Positions 44,504-54,200 of a DNA stretch of 64,000 nt are shown here, one piece after another. The stretch is taken from positions 94,863 through 158,862 of the forward strand of contig NZ_BDCU01000037.1 in the NCBI RefSeq assembly GCF_001618425.1, read 5' to 3'. The notes under the pieces were generated by a model. It was not told the DNA's origin and did no database searches. It saw only the letters and a list, made by a program, of their open reading frames with translations. Every line of letters begins with the position of its first letter. Position 1 is the stretch's first letter. The DNA comes from Nocardia fusca NBRC 14340 (lineage in GTDB: Bacteria; Actinomycetota; Actinomycetes; Mycobacteriales; Mycobacteriaceae). The translations under genes and the position numbers were made by a program.

Positions 44504-45847
44504 TCAGGCGCTGTCCCGCTGCTCCCGGAAACCGGGCAGCCAGGTGGCGGCCAACTGCATGAACGGCACCTCGGCATCGAGCTGGGCACAGATACCGATG
44601 GACCCGCCCAGCACCCGGAAAATCATCACGTATTCGGCCGGCAACATCATCGCCCGCGCGGTCTTCATCTCCGGCGAGGAGTAATCGGTCGCCTTACCCG
44701 CCACCCGCTGCATCCAGCGCCTGGTGAAGTGGAACGATTCGGCGCGGATCGGGTCGGTGAACGGGCGTAGGTACTCCTCGATCTCGGTTTCGGTGAGCGT
44801 CCTACCCGGCTGCACCCAGCCGTTGGCATGCAGGAGCTCGGTGAGTTCGCCGTACTCCTCGGCGACCGCCAGCGCGAGGATCCGGCCCAGCAGCTCCGGG
44901 AATCCGCCCGGCAGGGGTGCACAGGCGCCGTAGTCGATCACCGCGAGCTTGCCCTCCGGGGTGATCATGAAATTGCCCGGATGCGGGTCGGCGTGCAGCA
45001 GACCCACCGTTTCCGGGGCGGAGAAATGGAACCGGCCCATCAGCCCGGCCACCCGGTTGCGCAGGGCCCGGGTCCCCTCCGGATCGGCCTGGCCGGCGCT
45101 GATGATCGTGGAAACCGGTGTGCCGTCGAGCCATTCGCTCACGATCACCTTCGGCGCACTGGCGACCACTTTGGGCACCACGAATTCGGGATGTCCGTCA
45201 TAGGCCTTGCTGAACGCCCGCTGATTCGCGGCCTCGTTGCGATAGTCCAGTTCTTCTTCGGTGCGCTCGGTGATCTCGGCGAGCAGCGGTTTCACATCGG
45301 CGCCGGGAATGACCTTCGCGAACAGGCCGGTCATCCGGTTCAGGGTGCGCAGATCGGCGCGCAGCGCCTCGTCGGCCCCCGGGTACTGCACCTTCACCGC
45401 GACCGGCCGACCGTCCGACCACACCGCCCGATGCACCTGGCCGATACTCGCCGACGCGGCCGGAGTGTCCTCGAACGACCGGAACCGCTTACGCCAATCG
45501 GTACCGAGTTGCTGGTCGAGGACGCGGTGCACGGTGGCGGCGGGCATCGGGGGCGCGGCGGCCTGCAGTTTGGTGAGCGCCTCGCGATAGTGCTCGCCGA
45601 ACTCCTCCGGTACCGCGGCCTCCATCACACTGAGGGCCTGGCCGAATTTCATCGCGCCGCCCTTGAGTTCCCCGAGTACGGCAAACAGCTGTTCGGCCGC
45701 CTTCTGGTTCAGCTCCGTGTTGATCTCTTTGCGATCGCCACCTGCGAGCTTCTTGCCGAAACCGACCGCGGCGCGCCCCGCTACTCCCAGCGGGATCTTT
45801 GCCAACTTCGCATTGCGGGACATAGGCCGGCGCACGATCTCAGACAC
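44504..45847 (-). CDS. ABC1/AarF/UbiB-type atypical kinase
   Basis: 447 residues. ABC1 kinase features: the KxGQ motif (GAMKFGQALSVMEAAVPEE), Ala-rich loop in place of the Gly-rich loop (PAASASIGQVHRAVWSDG), catalytic Lys in VAVKVQYPGADEA, catalytic loop HADPHPGNFMI and the metal Asp in VIDYGACAPL. The counterpart in M. tuberculosis is Rv3197, reported to be linked to macrolide tolerance. Substrate unknown. Convergent with whiB7. GTG start at 45847. Confidence 0.9.
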   Translation of the reverse strand: MSEIVRRPMSRNAKLAKIPLGVAGRAAVGFGKKLAGGDRKEINTELNQKAAEQLFAVLGELKGGAMKFGQALSVMEAAVPEEFGEHYREALTKLQAAAPPMPAATVHRVLDQQLGTDWRKRFRSFEDTPAASASIGQVHRAVWSDGRPVAVKVQYPGADEALRADLRTLNRMTGLFAKVIPGADVKPLLAEITERTEEELDYRNEAANQRAFSKAYDGHPEFVVPKVVASAPKVIVSEWLDGTPVSTIISAGQADPEGTRALRNRVAGLMGRFHFSAPETVGLLHADPHPGNFMITPEGKLAVIDYGACAPLPGGFPELLGRILALAVAEEYGELTELLHANGWVQPGRTLTETEIEEYLRPFTDPIRAESFHFTRRWMQRVAGKATDYSSPEMKTARAMMLPAEYVMIFRVLGGSIGICAQLDAEVPFMQLAATWLPGFREQRDSA

Positions 45848-45928
45848 TCCCCCATAATGGCCGACAACCCCGCTTCACTGCCACGGAAAACCGGAGAGAA
45901 TTACCCTCCGCACCGAATGTGAATGTCA

Positions 45929-46792
45929 TCACACGCTCTCGCCGACTGTGCTTCCGAGACAACCGCAGCGGGGGTGCGGCGCCCATAACCGGCGATCGAG
46001 AGACCGGGTATCGAGATCGAGCTCGAGGGTTCTGTTCAGCGTTTCCGGTGGGAAACGCGGCTCGCAGGCGATGATCGTCTCGAGTTCGCCGAGCGCGAGC
46101 GCGGCCACCGCGGCGATCCCGGCGGGGCTGGCGTGACCGGTCCGTCCGAGCAGTTGCGCGGCCAGTCGCGGCCATTCCGCGTCGTGATCGACCCTGGTCA
46201 GGTCCGCGCAGCGCAGGCAGCTGGTCCGGCCGGGCTGGACCAACGGCCCGACGATCCCCTTCCCGTCGCGAAGCCGCACGACCAGATGGGCGGTCCGCGC
46301 ATGGGACAGATCGCGCACCAGCCGGGGATCCGGGATCAGGGCGTCGGCGAGCACCACGAGATCGGCGGGCCGGACCCGGCCGTCGATCTCACCGCGGTAG
46401 TCGCGCGAGCGCTGTGGGCGGATTCCCAGAACACGCAGACCCGCGGTGATCGCGTCGGTGAGCGGACCGATGCCGTGCACCCGGATCGACCGCACGCGAC
46501 CGGCCGGGCGGGGTGGGTGGACCAGTAGACCGGCGGTATCGATCATCTCGAACAGGGCCGTGGCCTGCGCCGGTTCCAATCCGAGCGAGCGGGCGCGCCA
46601 AATGATCGCGGGTTTGCTGTTCAGTCCGTCGACCAGCCGGAGGAAACCCAGCACCTGTTGGGTTTCCAGCCCCGGCGCCACACAGAGCACCGCGGTATCG
46701 GGATCCCAGCCCAATTGGACCTGCCCGGTGGATCGGACCAGGATCGGCACCCGGGGATGCAGAAGGGGGCCGCGTGGCCGGAGCATCGTCAT
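45929..46792 (-). CDS. ThiF/cyclodehydratase-like protein with Cys pairs, no peptide cluster
   Basis: 287 residues. N-terminal part with RGPLLHPRVPILVRS and a ThiF/TOMM cyclodehydratase-like domain; zinc-type cysteines in SCLRCADLTRVD and RCGCLG. Counterpart of M. tuberculosis Rv3196. In other genomes such proteins bind leader peptides for ribosomal peptide modification, but no precursor or YcaO gene is here, so its role is unknown. The ATG at 46792 is chosen: CATAAT lies 6 bases upstream, giving a leaderless message. Between the ABC1 and zincin-like genes on one strand. Confidence 0.7.
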   Translation of the reverse strand: MTMLRPRGPLLHPRVPILVRSTGQVQLGWDPDTAVLCVAPGLETQQVLGFLRLVDGLNSKPAIIWRARSLGLEPAQATALFEMIDTAGLLVHPPRPAGRVRSIRVHGIGPLTDAITAGLRVLGIRPQRSRDYRGEIDGRVRPADLVVLADALIPDPRLVRDLSHARTAHLVVRLRDGKGIVGPLVQPGRTSCLRCADLTRVDHDAEWPRLAAQLLGRTGHASPAGIAAVAALALGELETIIACEPRFPPETLNRTLELDLDTRSLDRRLWAPHPRCGCLGSTVGESV

Positions 46793-46936
46793 GCCGGAAT
46801 TATGCGAGTGCCGTTGCGGCGCAGCGGGTCCGCGCGCCGAGTTGTCCACAGGCTTTTGCCCTGTGGACAACTCCGTTTCCCGAGGTGAGCAGGTGTCCGT
46901 GACAGCTGCGCGGGCGCCCGCGAAAAGTCGTACGGA

Positions 46937-46967
46937 ACAGGCCCCGGCACTTACCGCCGGGGCCTGT
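46937..46967 (-). terminator. Terminator after the zincin-like gene
   Basis: ACAGGCCCCGGC (46937-46948) pairs with GCCGGGGCCTGT (46956-46967) with a 7-base loop, 8 bp past the stop codon at 46975, on the minus strand. Confidence 0.65.
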
Positions 46968-46974
46968 CGATCCG

Positions 46975-48399
46975 CTACTTCTTACCGGATTCCGGATCTT
47001 CCGGATCGGATTCGGGACGCTGCTCGCCGCCCTTGTCGCCCTCGTCCTCGGTCCGCGCCGCCTCGCGTTCGGCGGCCTCGGTGGCGGCCAACTGCGCGAG
47101 CGGGTCGTCGAACGCGCCCGCGCCACCGCCGATCACCGAATCGATGAACCCGGCGGGCGCGTCGAGATCGGCGGCGTCGGGGAGCAGATCGGGATGCGCC
47201 CACACCCCGTCACGCGCGTCGATACCGGCGTCGTCGGTGAGGCGCTTCCAGAGAGTGGCCGCCTCGCGCAGTTTGCGCGGACGCAATTCCAGCCCGACCA
47301 GCGTGGCGAAGGTCTGCTCGGCGGGGCCACCCGTGGCCCGGCGACGGCGCAGTGTTTCGGCGAGCGCGCCCGCGCCCGGCAGCCGATCGCCCACGGCCGC
47401 GGCCACCACCACCTGTACCCAGCCCTCGATCAGAGCGAGCAGGGTTTCCAGCCGGTCCAGCGCCTGTTTCTGCTCGGGCGTGGTCTGCGGCTCGAAACTG
47501 CCCTGGGCGAGGATCTCCTCGAGTTTGGACGGATCGGTGAGCGCGGACGGATCGAGATTGCGGGCGGCGTCCTCGAGGGCGGAGAAGTCCATGGTGATTC
47601 CGCGCGCGTAATCCTCGACGGCGCCGAGAACCTGCTGGCGCAACCAGGGCACATGAACGAACAGCCGCTGGTGGGCGACCTCGCGGGCGGCGAGGAACAC
47701 CATGATCTCGCTCTCCGGCTGCTCGAGTCCCTCGCTGAACTCCGAAATGGCGGTGGGCAGCAGGGCGGCGGTACCGGCCGGGCCCAGCGGCAGGCCGATA
47801 TCGGTGCCGGTCAGCACCTCCTTGGCCAGCTGGCCCAGCGCTTGGCCGAGCTGTGAGCCGAAGGCCAGCCCGCCCATCTGCCCGAGCATCCCCATCATGG
47901 GGCCGGCCATCTCGCGGGCCTCCTCGGGCAACCCGGCGGTCCACATACCGGAGATCTGCTGGGCCACCGGGTCACACAGCCGCTGCCAGGTGGGCAGGGT
48001 TTTCTCGATCCAGTCGTTGGCGGTCCAGGCGACGGTGCTCGTCGCACCGGCCGGGAAGGTGGTCGCGTCGTCGAGCCACAGTTCGGCCAGGTGCGCGGCA
48101 TCGGCGACCGCGGCGGCGGTACCGCTGGACACGGGCGGAACGGTTTTCCCGAGCTGCTGGCGGGCCAGCCGCTTGGCCACGTCGTAGTTGACCGGGCCGC
48201 CGCCCCCGCCGGACATACCCTGGCCCATACCGCTCAGCATCTGGCCCAGCGAGGACAGCATCTGGCCCAGTGCCGCCGGATCGAACCCGGCGCCACCGGC
48301 ACCGAAACCGAAGGGGTCGTTACCGCCGCCGCCCGGTTTGTCGCCGCGGCCGCGATCGTCGTCGTCGCCGTGCGAGAAGCCGAACGGGAGGTCACTCAT
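46975..48399 (-). CDS. Zincin-like metalloprotease-related protein (DUF2342)
   Basis: 474 residues. Gly/Met-rich N-terminus (GQMLSSLGQMLSGMGQGM), then a long helical domain of the DUF2342 family with LAFGSQLGQALGQLAKEV and the metal-site motif AAREVAHQRLFVHVPW (E-x2-H-type, related to the HExxH of zincins). Acidic, Lys-rich tail. The counterpart in M. tuberculosis is Rv3195, of unknown activity; an F420-associated subfamily has also been described. Start ATG at 48399. Confidence 0.85.
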   Translation of the reverse strand: MSDLPFGFSHGDDDDRGRGDKPGGGGNDPFGFGAGGAGFDPAALGQMLSSLGQMLSGMGQGMSGGGGGPVNYDVAKRLARQQLGKTVPPVSSGTAAAVADAAHLAELWLDDATTFPAGATSTVAWTANDWIEKTLPTWQRLCDPVAQQISGMWTAGLPEEAREMAGPMMGMLGQMGGLAFGSQLGQALGQLAKEVLTGTDIGLPLGPAGTAALLPTAISEFSEGLEQPESEIMVFLAAREVAHQRLFVHVPWLRQQVLGAVEDYARGITMDFSALEDAARNLDPSALTDPSKLEEILAQGSFEPQTTPEQKQALDRLETLLALIEGWVQVVVAAAVGDRLPGAGALAETLRRRRATGGPAEQTFATLVGLELRPRKLREAATLWKRLTDDAGIDARDGVWAHPDLLPDAADLDAPAGFIDSVIGGGAGAFDDPLAQLAATEAAEREAARTEDEGDKGGEQRPESDPEDPESGKK

Positions 48400-48602
48400 T
48401 CCGCCTCACCCGCCGGCATAGCGTCCGGGTGGTGTCCGGGGAGCGCGCGCGCACCGTTGTCGGGCGCTTCGTGAAGCTGCATGTCGTCCATAGTAGGCGC
48501 GGCGAACCGCCCGGTCCGCCTCCCCGGACCGTCTTCGCGCTGGGTGAACATCGCCGCGCCGGGAGCGGCCGGGTATCGGTTCGACCACTACCTGCCGAAC
48601 CC

Positions 48603-49532
48603 CTACCCGGCGGCGACCCAGGATTCCACGATCGTCCGGGCGATCGAGATCGAGCCGGGCAGCAGCAGCCGCGCTCCGCCGGCCGGAGCGGCCTCGCCCG
48701 CCTCCGGCCGAGTCCGCCAGCCGCCCGCCGCCAGCGCGTCGCGCACCTCGTCGCGGGTGAACCAGTGCGCCTCGGCGATCTCACCGTCGGTGAAGACCAG
48801 CGGCCGGCCGGGGTCGGCCCGGGCGGCGAACCCCAGCATCAGCGAACGCGGGAACGGCCAGGGCTGGCTGCCGAGGTATTCGATATCGCGCACCTCGAGC
48901 CCGACCTCCTCGCGCATCTCCCGCTCGACACACCGTTCCAGCGACTCCCCCGCCTCCACGAACCCGGCCAGCAGCGAGAACATCGTCTCGGGCCAGCTGT
49001 GCTGACGGGCCAGCAGCACCCGGTCGCCACCGTCGTGGATGAGACAGATCACGGCGGGGTCGGTGCGCGGGAAGTCCTCGCGGCCGTCCTCGGCCACCCG
49101 GGACCAGCCACCCTTGGCCGGCATGGTCGGTGTGCCGTCCGCGCCGTGATAGGCGGCGCCGGCATGCCAGTTGATCAGCGCGAGCGCCGTGGACAGGACC
49201 CCGGCCGTGAAATCGTCGATCGAGGCGTCGGCGAGCCGGCGCAGGTCCCACAGGGCGCCGGTGAGCGCCTCGTCGCGCACCGCCCACAGGTGCACACCGT
49301 CCTGTACTCCGAGGAACACCGCGTCGGGGCTCGGCTCGGGGGACAGCTCGAGCGCCGCTTCCCAGACCAGCGCCTCCGACTCGTAGCGCACCGCGCCGCG
49401 CGGGCCCACCCGGAGCAGCCGGGCCGTGGGCCAGCCTTCCTTCAGCGACTGCTCGTCGGCACGCAGATGGTCGGCGCGGTCCAGCGCCGAACGGGACAGC
49501 AGGGGAATCTGGTTGAGTCGGAAAACGGCCAC
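48603..49532 (-). CDS. nudC: NADH/NAD+ diphosphatase NudC
   Basis: 309 residues. A C-terminal Nudix domain with the Nudix box GFVEAGESLERCVEREMREE (about residues 190-215), followed by the NudC-specific SQPWPFPRSLM motif. It hydrolyses NAD(H) and can remove NAD caps from RNA. The CxxC zinc ribbon of the E. coli enzyme is not visible at the expected place (around INWHAGAAYHG). GTG start at 49532; 40 bp downstream of the potassium channel gene. Confidence 0.93.
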   Translation of the reverse strand: MAVFRLNQIPLLSRSALDRADHLRADEQSLKEGWPTARLLRVGPRGAVRYESEALVWEAALELSPEPSPDAVFLGVQDGVHLWAVRDEALTGALWDLRRLADASIDDFTAGVLSTALALINWHAGAAYHGADGTPTMPAKGGWSRVAEDGREDFPRTDPAVICLIHDGGDRVLLARQHSWPETMFSLLAGFVEAGESLERCVEREMREEVGLEVRDIEYLGSQPWPFPRSLMLGFAARADPGRPLVFTDGEIAEAHWFTRDEVRDALAAGGWRTRPEAGEAAPAGGARLLLPGSISIARTIVESWVAAG

Positions 49533-49572
49533 ATACCGAGACTATCGCGGCTCGATAACGGCCGCGGCGGAG

Positions 49573-50646
49573 TCAGCGGGCGCGACGGATGTAGAGGAGT
49601 TTGTCCCCGGATTCCAGGGCGTCGACCTCCGGCTCACCGACGCGCACCAGCTCGCCGGCCCGCACCACCCCGAGCACGATATCGCTGAGGTGCCGCGGCG
49701 ACCCGCCGACCTCACCGGGTTCGACGTCACGTTCGGCGACCGCGAAACCGTGCTCCGGGGTGAGCAGATCCTCCATCATCTCCACCACGCTGGGCGTGGT
49801 AGTGGCGATCCCGAGGAGCCGGCCGGTGGTCTCCGAGGAGACCACCACCGAATCGGCGCCCGACTGCCGCAGCAGATGGGTGTTCTCCGATTCCCGGATG
49901 GAGGCGACGATCTTGGCCTTTTTCGTGAGTTCCCGTGCGGTGAGCGTCACCAGGACCGCGGTGTCATCGCGGTTGGTCGCCACGATGACCGAGGACGCGT
50001 TCTGGACACCCGCCAGCCGCAGCACATCGGACTGGGTGGCCGACCCGTGCACGGTGACCAGCCCGGCGGTCGAGGCCGCTTCCAGACTCACCGCGTCCAT
50101 GTCGACGACGACGATATCGGCGGGCTGCACGCCGTCACCGAGCATGGCGTCGATAGCGGTGCGGCCCTTGGTGCCGTAACCGACGACGACGGTGTGATTA
50201 CGCACGGTGCGCCTCCAACGCTGGATCTTCAGAGCCTGGCGGGAACGTTCGGTGAGTACCGCCAGCGTGGTGCCGACCAGGACGATGAGGAACAGCACAC
50301 GCAGCGGGGTGATGACGAAGATGTTCACCAGCCGGGCCGACGGCGTGACCGGGGTGATATCGCCGTACCCGGTGGTGGACAGCGAAACGGTCGCGTAATA
50401 GAACGCGTCCAGCAGGGTCACCGAATCGTCGGCGCCGTCCCGGTAGCCGTCACGGCCGAGATACACCACGATCGAGGCGGCGCACAGCAGCCCGATCGCG
50501 AACAGTACCCGTCGGAACAGCGAGATCCACGGGCTGTTCTGGACCTCCGGGATACGGAGCAGCCCGACCAGCGCGAAATCCGGTGGTCCGGCCGCGCCTC
50601 GGGCCCGGCTCCCGAGATCGGCGAACCGCAAACTCACCGGCGACAC
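49573..50646 (-). CDS. Potassium channel subunit with RCK (TrkA-N) domain
   Basis: 357 residues. Two membrane segments (about 45-66 and 108-130) flank the pore loop with the selectivity filter STTGYGDITP. The cytoplasmic RCK/TrkA-N domain (HTVVVGYGTKGRTAIDAMLG, then DVLRLAGVQNASSVIVATNR) binds nucleotide and gates the pore; a TrkA-C-like domain ends the protein. Same place as M. tuberculosis Rv3200c. GTG start at 50646. Confidence 0.92.
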   Translation of the reverse strand: MSPVSLRFADLGSRARGAAGPPDFALVGLLRIPEVQNSPWISLFRRVLFAIGLLCAASIVVYLGRDGYRDGADDSVTLLDAFYYATVSLSTTGYGDITPVTPSARLVNIFVITPLRVLFLIVLVGTTLAVLTERSRQALKIQRWRRTVRNHTVVVGYGTKGRTAIDAMLGDGVQPADIVVVDMDAVSLEAASTAGLVTVHGSATQSDVLRLAGVQNASSVIVATNRDDTAVLVTLTARELTKKAKIVASIRESENTHLLRQSGADSVVVSSETTGRLLGIATTTPSVVEMMEDLLTPEHGFAVAERDVEPGEVGGSPRHLSDIVLGVVRAGELVRVGEPEVDALESGDKLLYIRRAR

Positions 50647-50771
50647 CTTTCACCGGTCCGGTCGTCACGCACACCGGTCACTGTCAGTCCCTCCGACACA
50701 GCTCGGGAGCCTACCCGCTCACCCGCCGTCACGTCGGGCACGCGGTCGTGGCGGGTATCTATGGTGGTGCC

Positions 50772-51197
50772 ATGGCAGATATCACCCCGGCGGGCGCACC
50801 GGATTCCGGTCGCACCCCGGCGCTTCGGCTGGCCGCGCTGCTCCTCGGCACCGGCGTCCTGCATTTCGTGGCCCCCACACCGTTCGATTCGATCGTCCCT
50901 CCGCAGTTGCCCGGAAAGGCGCGTTCCTACACCTATTGGTCCGGGGTGGCCGAAATCGGCGTGGGAACCGCGCTGCTTGTCCCCCGCACCCGGCGCCTCG
51001 GTGGCCGGCTGGCCGCACTGCTGTTCCTCGCGGTATTCCCGGCGAATATCCAGTTCGCCGCTGATGCGGTGCGTAATCCGAAGGCACCGTCGATTCTGAA
51101 AGCGATCTCCGTGCTGCGGCTGCCGTTGCAGTGGCCGATGATCACCAGCGCGTTGGCGGTGAGCCGCCGGGCCCCGCGGGACCGGCGAGGGGCGTAA
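50772..51197 (+). CDS. DoxX-like small membrane protein
   Basis: 141 residues with about four membrane segments and the DoxX-family pattern (ALRLAALLLGTGVLHFVAPT, WSGVAEIGVGTALLVPRTRR, LAALLFLAVFPANIQFA). DoxX-like proteins are small membrane proteins linked to redox stress and quinone use. The ATG at 50772 starts the conserved part; the frame is open further left. It lies between two minus-strand genes and is probably transcribed alone. Confidence 0.82.
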   Translation: MADITPAGAPDSGRTPALRLAALLLGTGVLHFVAPTPFDSIVPPQLPGKARSYTYWSGVAEIGVGTALLVPRTRRLGGRLAALLFLAVFPANIQFAADAVRNPKAPSILKAISVLRLPLQWPMITSALAVSRRAPRDRRGA

Positions 51198-51223
51198 CGC
51201 CGCGGGCGGCGGGCTGCCGGAAC

Positions 51224-54200
51224 CTAGCTCTCGTCCCCGTCCCGGCGGGTCGAATCGGTGAGCAGCGCCGCCAGCTCCGCCGGACCGGGTAAACGCTCGG
51301 GCGCCACCGTGCGACCGCTGCGCACATAGTGGAAGGCGGCGCCGATCCGGTCCAGCATCCGCTGTTCCGTTTCGCCGGTACGCGCCGCCACCAGCCGCGC
51401 CCACGCCAGCCGGTAGACCGCCAACTGCACCGCCACCGCGGCTTCGTCGGCCGGGCCGGGTTCGGCGCCGGTTTTCCAGTCGACGACGGTCCAGCCGCCG
51501 CCGGGTTCGGCGAACACCGCGTCCATCCGGCCGCGGATCACCACCCCGGCGATGGTGGTCTCGAACGGCACTTCGATCTCCACCGGGCGGCGCGCCGACC
51601 AGGGCGAGGACAGGAACGCGTCCTGCATCCGGGCCAGTTCGGCGTCGGCGGCCGCCCCCGCGTCGGCCGCACCGGGCAGATCGTCGAGGCCGGGCAACTG
51701 GTCGGTGGCGAACCAGCGCTGCACCCAGGCGTGGAAGGCGGTGCCGCGGCGGGCCAGCGGATTGGGCGGATAGGGCAGCGGGCGGCGCAGCCGGGCGGCG
51801 AGCCGGCTTGGATCGGCCCGCATCTCGACCAGCGCCGTCGCCGGGAGCTGGGTGGGCAGTTCGACCTCGGCCGCGGCGTCGGCACCGGCCCGGTATTCGG
51901 CGAGCAGCGCATCCACATCGGCGATCCAGCCGTCGGGATCGTCGCCGGAGTCGGGCACCTCCGCGCCGGCGGCGAATTCCGCCAGCGCCGCGTGGACCAG
52001 CGCGGCGCCCGCTTCGATATCGTCGCGACGGGCGCCGAGCGGATCGCCGGGCCAGGACGCGGTCACCGGGGTGGCCGCCAGCGGATTCGGTTCGCCGGGT
52101 TCGGGATCGGCGGCCCAGCAGGCGATCTCGACCCCGCTGCCGGGCTGCTCGGCGGCGGTTTTCACCTCGAGCAGGAATTCCGACGGGCCCTTCGGCTTGT
52201 CGCCGGTTTCGGGCCAGTGGTGCGCGGAGACCAGCAGGACGCGCTCGGTCCGGGTGAGCGCGACATAGAACAGTCGGCGATCCTCGTCGAGCCGCCGCCG
52301 CGCGAGCGCTTCTTTGTGCGCGGTGAGGCCGCGCTGCAACTCCGCGCGGTCGGTGACCTCGGACAGATCGAGAACCGGGACACCGTCCGGGGATTCCGCG
52401 GTGGCCCGGTCACCGCGCAGCGAGGTGGGTAGTTCGGCCAGGGCACCGAGCCAGGTGTTCACGCCGCGGGTGGACGGGAACACATCCCGGGTGACGTGCG
52501 GTACCGCGACCACCTCCCATTCCAGTCCTTTCGCGGCGTGCACGGTGAGCACCTGGACCCGGTCCGGGGCGACCTCCACCTCGCCGGGTTCCAGACCGTT
52601 CTCGACCGATTCGGCGGCGGTGAGGAAAGCGAGCAGACCCCCGAGGGTGGCTCCGGTGTCGTTCGCGAAACCGGCGACCACTTCGGCGAAGGCGTCCAGA
52701 TGTTCGCGGCCGGCGCCGGAACCCGCGAGCGCGCGCCGGGCCTGGCTCTCGACGCCGACACCGATGGTGCGTTCCACATCGGCGACCAGTTCGGTGAGCG
52801 GCTGTGCCGCCCGTTCGCGCAGCATCGCCAGTTCCCGCCCCAGCGCGGTCACCCGCCGGTATCCGGCCGCCGAATAGCGGTCCGGCGGACCGGGATCGGC
52901 GATGGCGTCGGCCAGGCCGGCCCGTTCGGCGGGTTCGGGGGCCACGTCGTGCAGGGCCGCCGCCAGGGTGGTGGAGTCGGTGATATCGCCGCCGGGGTCG
53001 CGGGTGATGGACAGTTCCCGGGCCCGCCGGGCCAGCGCGGCCAGATCGGCGCTCCCGATCCGCCAGCGGGCACCGGTGAGGATCCGGACCGCGGCGCTGC
53101 CGGCGGCGGGGTCGGCGACGAGACGCAGGGTGGCGACGATATCGGCGACCTCCGGGGTCGACAGCAAGCCGCCCAGACCGACGATCTCGACCGGTAACCC
53201 CTGCGCCCGCAACTCTTCGGCGAGTTCGGCGGCGTCGGCGTTGCGGCGGATCAGGACCGCGGAGGTGGGCGGTGGCCGGTCGGCCGCCCGGGCCTCGGCC
53301 CAGTGCGCGGCGATCCGTTCGGCGATCCACCGGCGTTCGCTCGCGACGGTATCGGTGAGCGCGAGCGCGACGACACCCGGTTCCGCACCGGGTTTCGGGC
53401 GCAATGGGTCGACGGTGACGCCGCCGCTGTCCCGGGCCGCCGCACGCAGTGGTTCCACAACCATATTCGCCAGATCGAGCGCCTCGGGCGGGTTGCGCCA
53501 GCTGGTCAGCAGCGGCAACACCGGCGCCGGGACACCGGGGGCGACCGGGAAGTCGGTGGTGAAGCGCGGGAGATTGGCAGCCGAGGCGCCGCGCCAGCCG
53601 TAGATGGACTGCATGGGGTCACCGACCGCCGTCACCGCGAGCTCGCGCCGCCGCGCACCGCCGGACCGCGGGCCGCGCTGTTCCGGGTAACCGGCGCCGA
53701 ACAGCGCGGAAAGGAGGATGCGCTGGGCATGGCCGGTGTCCTGGTATTCGTCCAGCAGCACCAGCCGGAAACGGGCACGTTCGGCGGTGGCGACATCGGG
53801 GTGCTCGGCGGCCAAGCGCGCCGCCAGCGACATCTGGGCCCCGAAATCCAGGGCGCCGCGCTGGTGCAGGGTCTCCCGCAACTGCTGGACCAGCGGCAGC
53901 AGCGCCACCCGCTCGCGCTGTGCGCGCAGGATCGACAGCAGGTCCTTGTTCGGCCCGCCGCGCTGCCGCGGACCGGGCGGCAGCGTGTGTACGAGTTTCT
54001 CGAGTTCGGTGTGCGCCTCGGCGAGTTCCTCCGGTTCCACCAGATGTTCGGCCAGCTGCCCGGACAGCGCGAGTACCGCCTCGGTGACCGTCAGCGGCGA
54101 ACGGTCGGTGTCGAGGTCGCCGTCCCAGCCGCGCACCACCTGATGGGCGAGCTGCCACAGCTGGGTTTCGGTGAGCAGCGCCGCCGACGGCTCCACCGGC

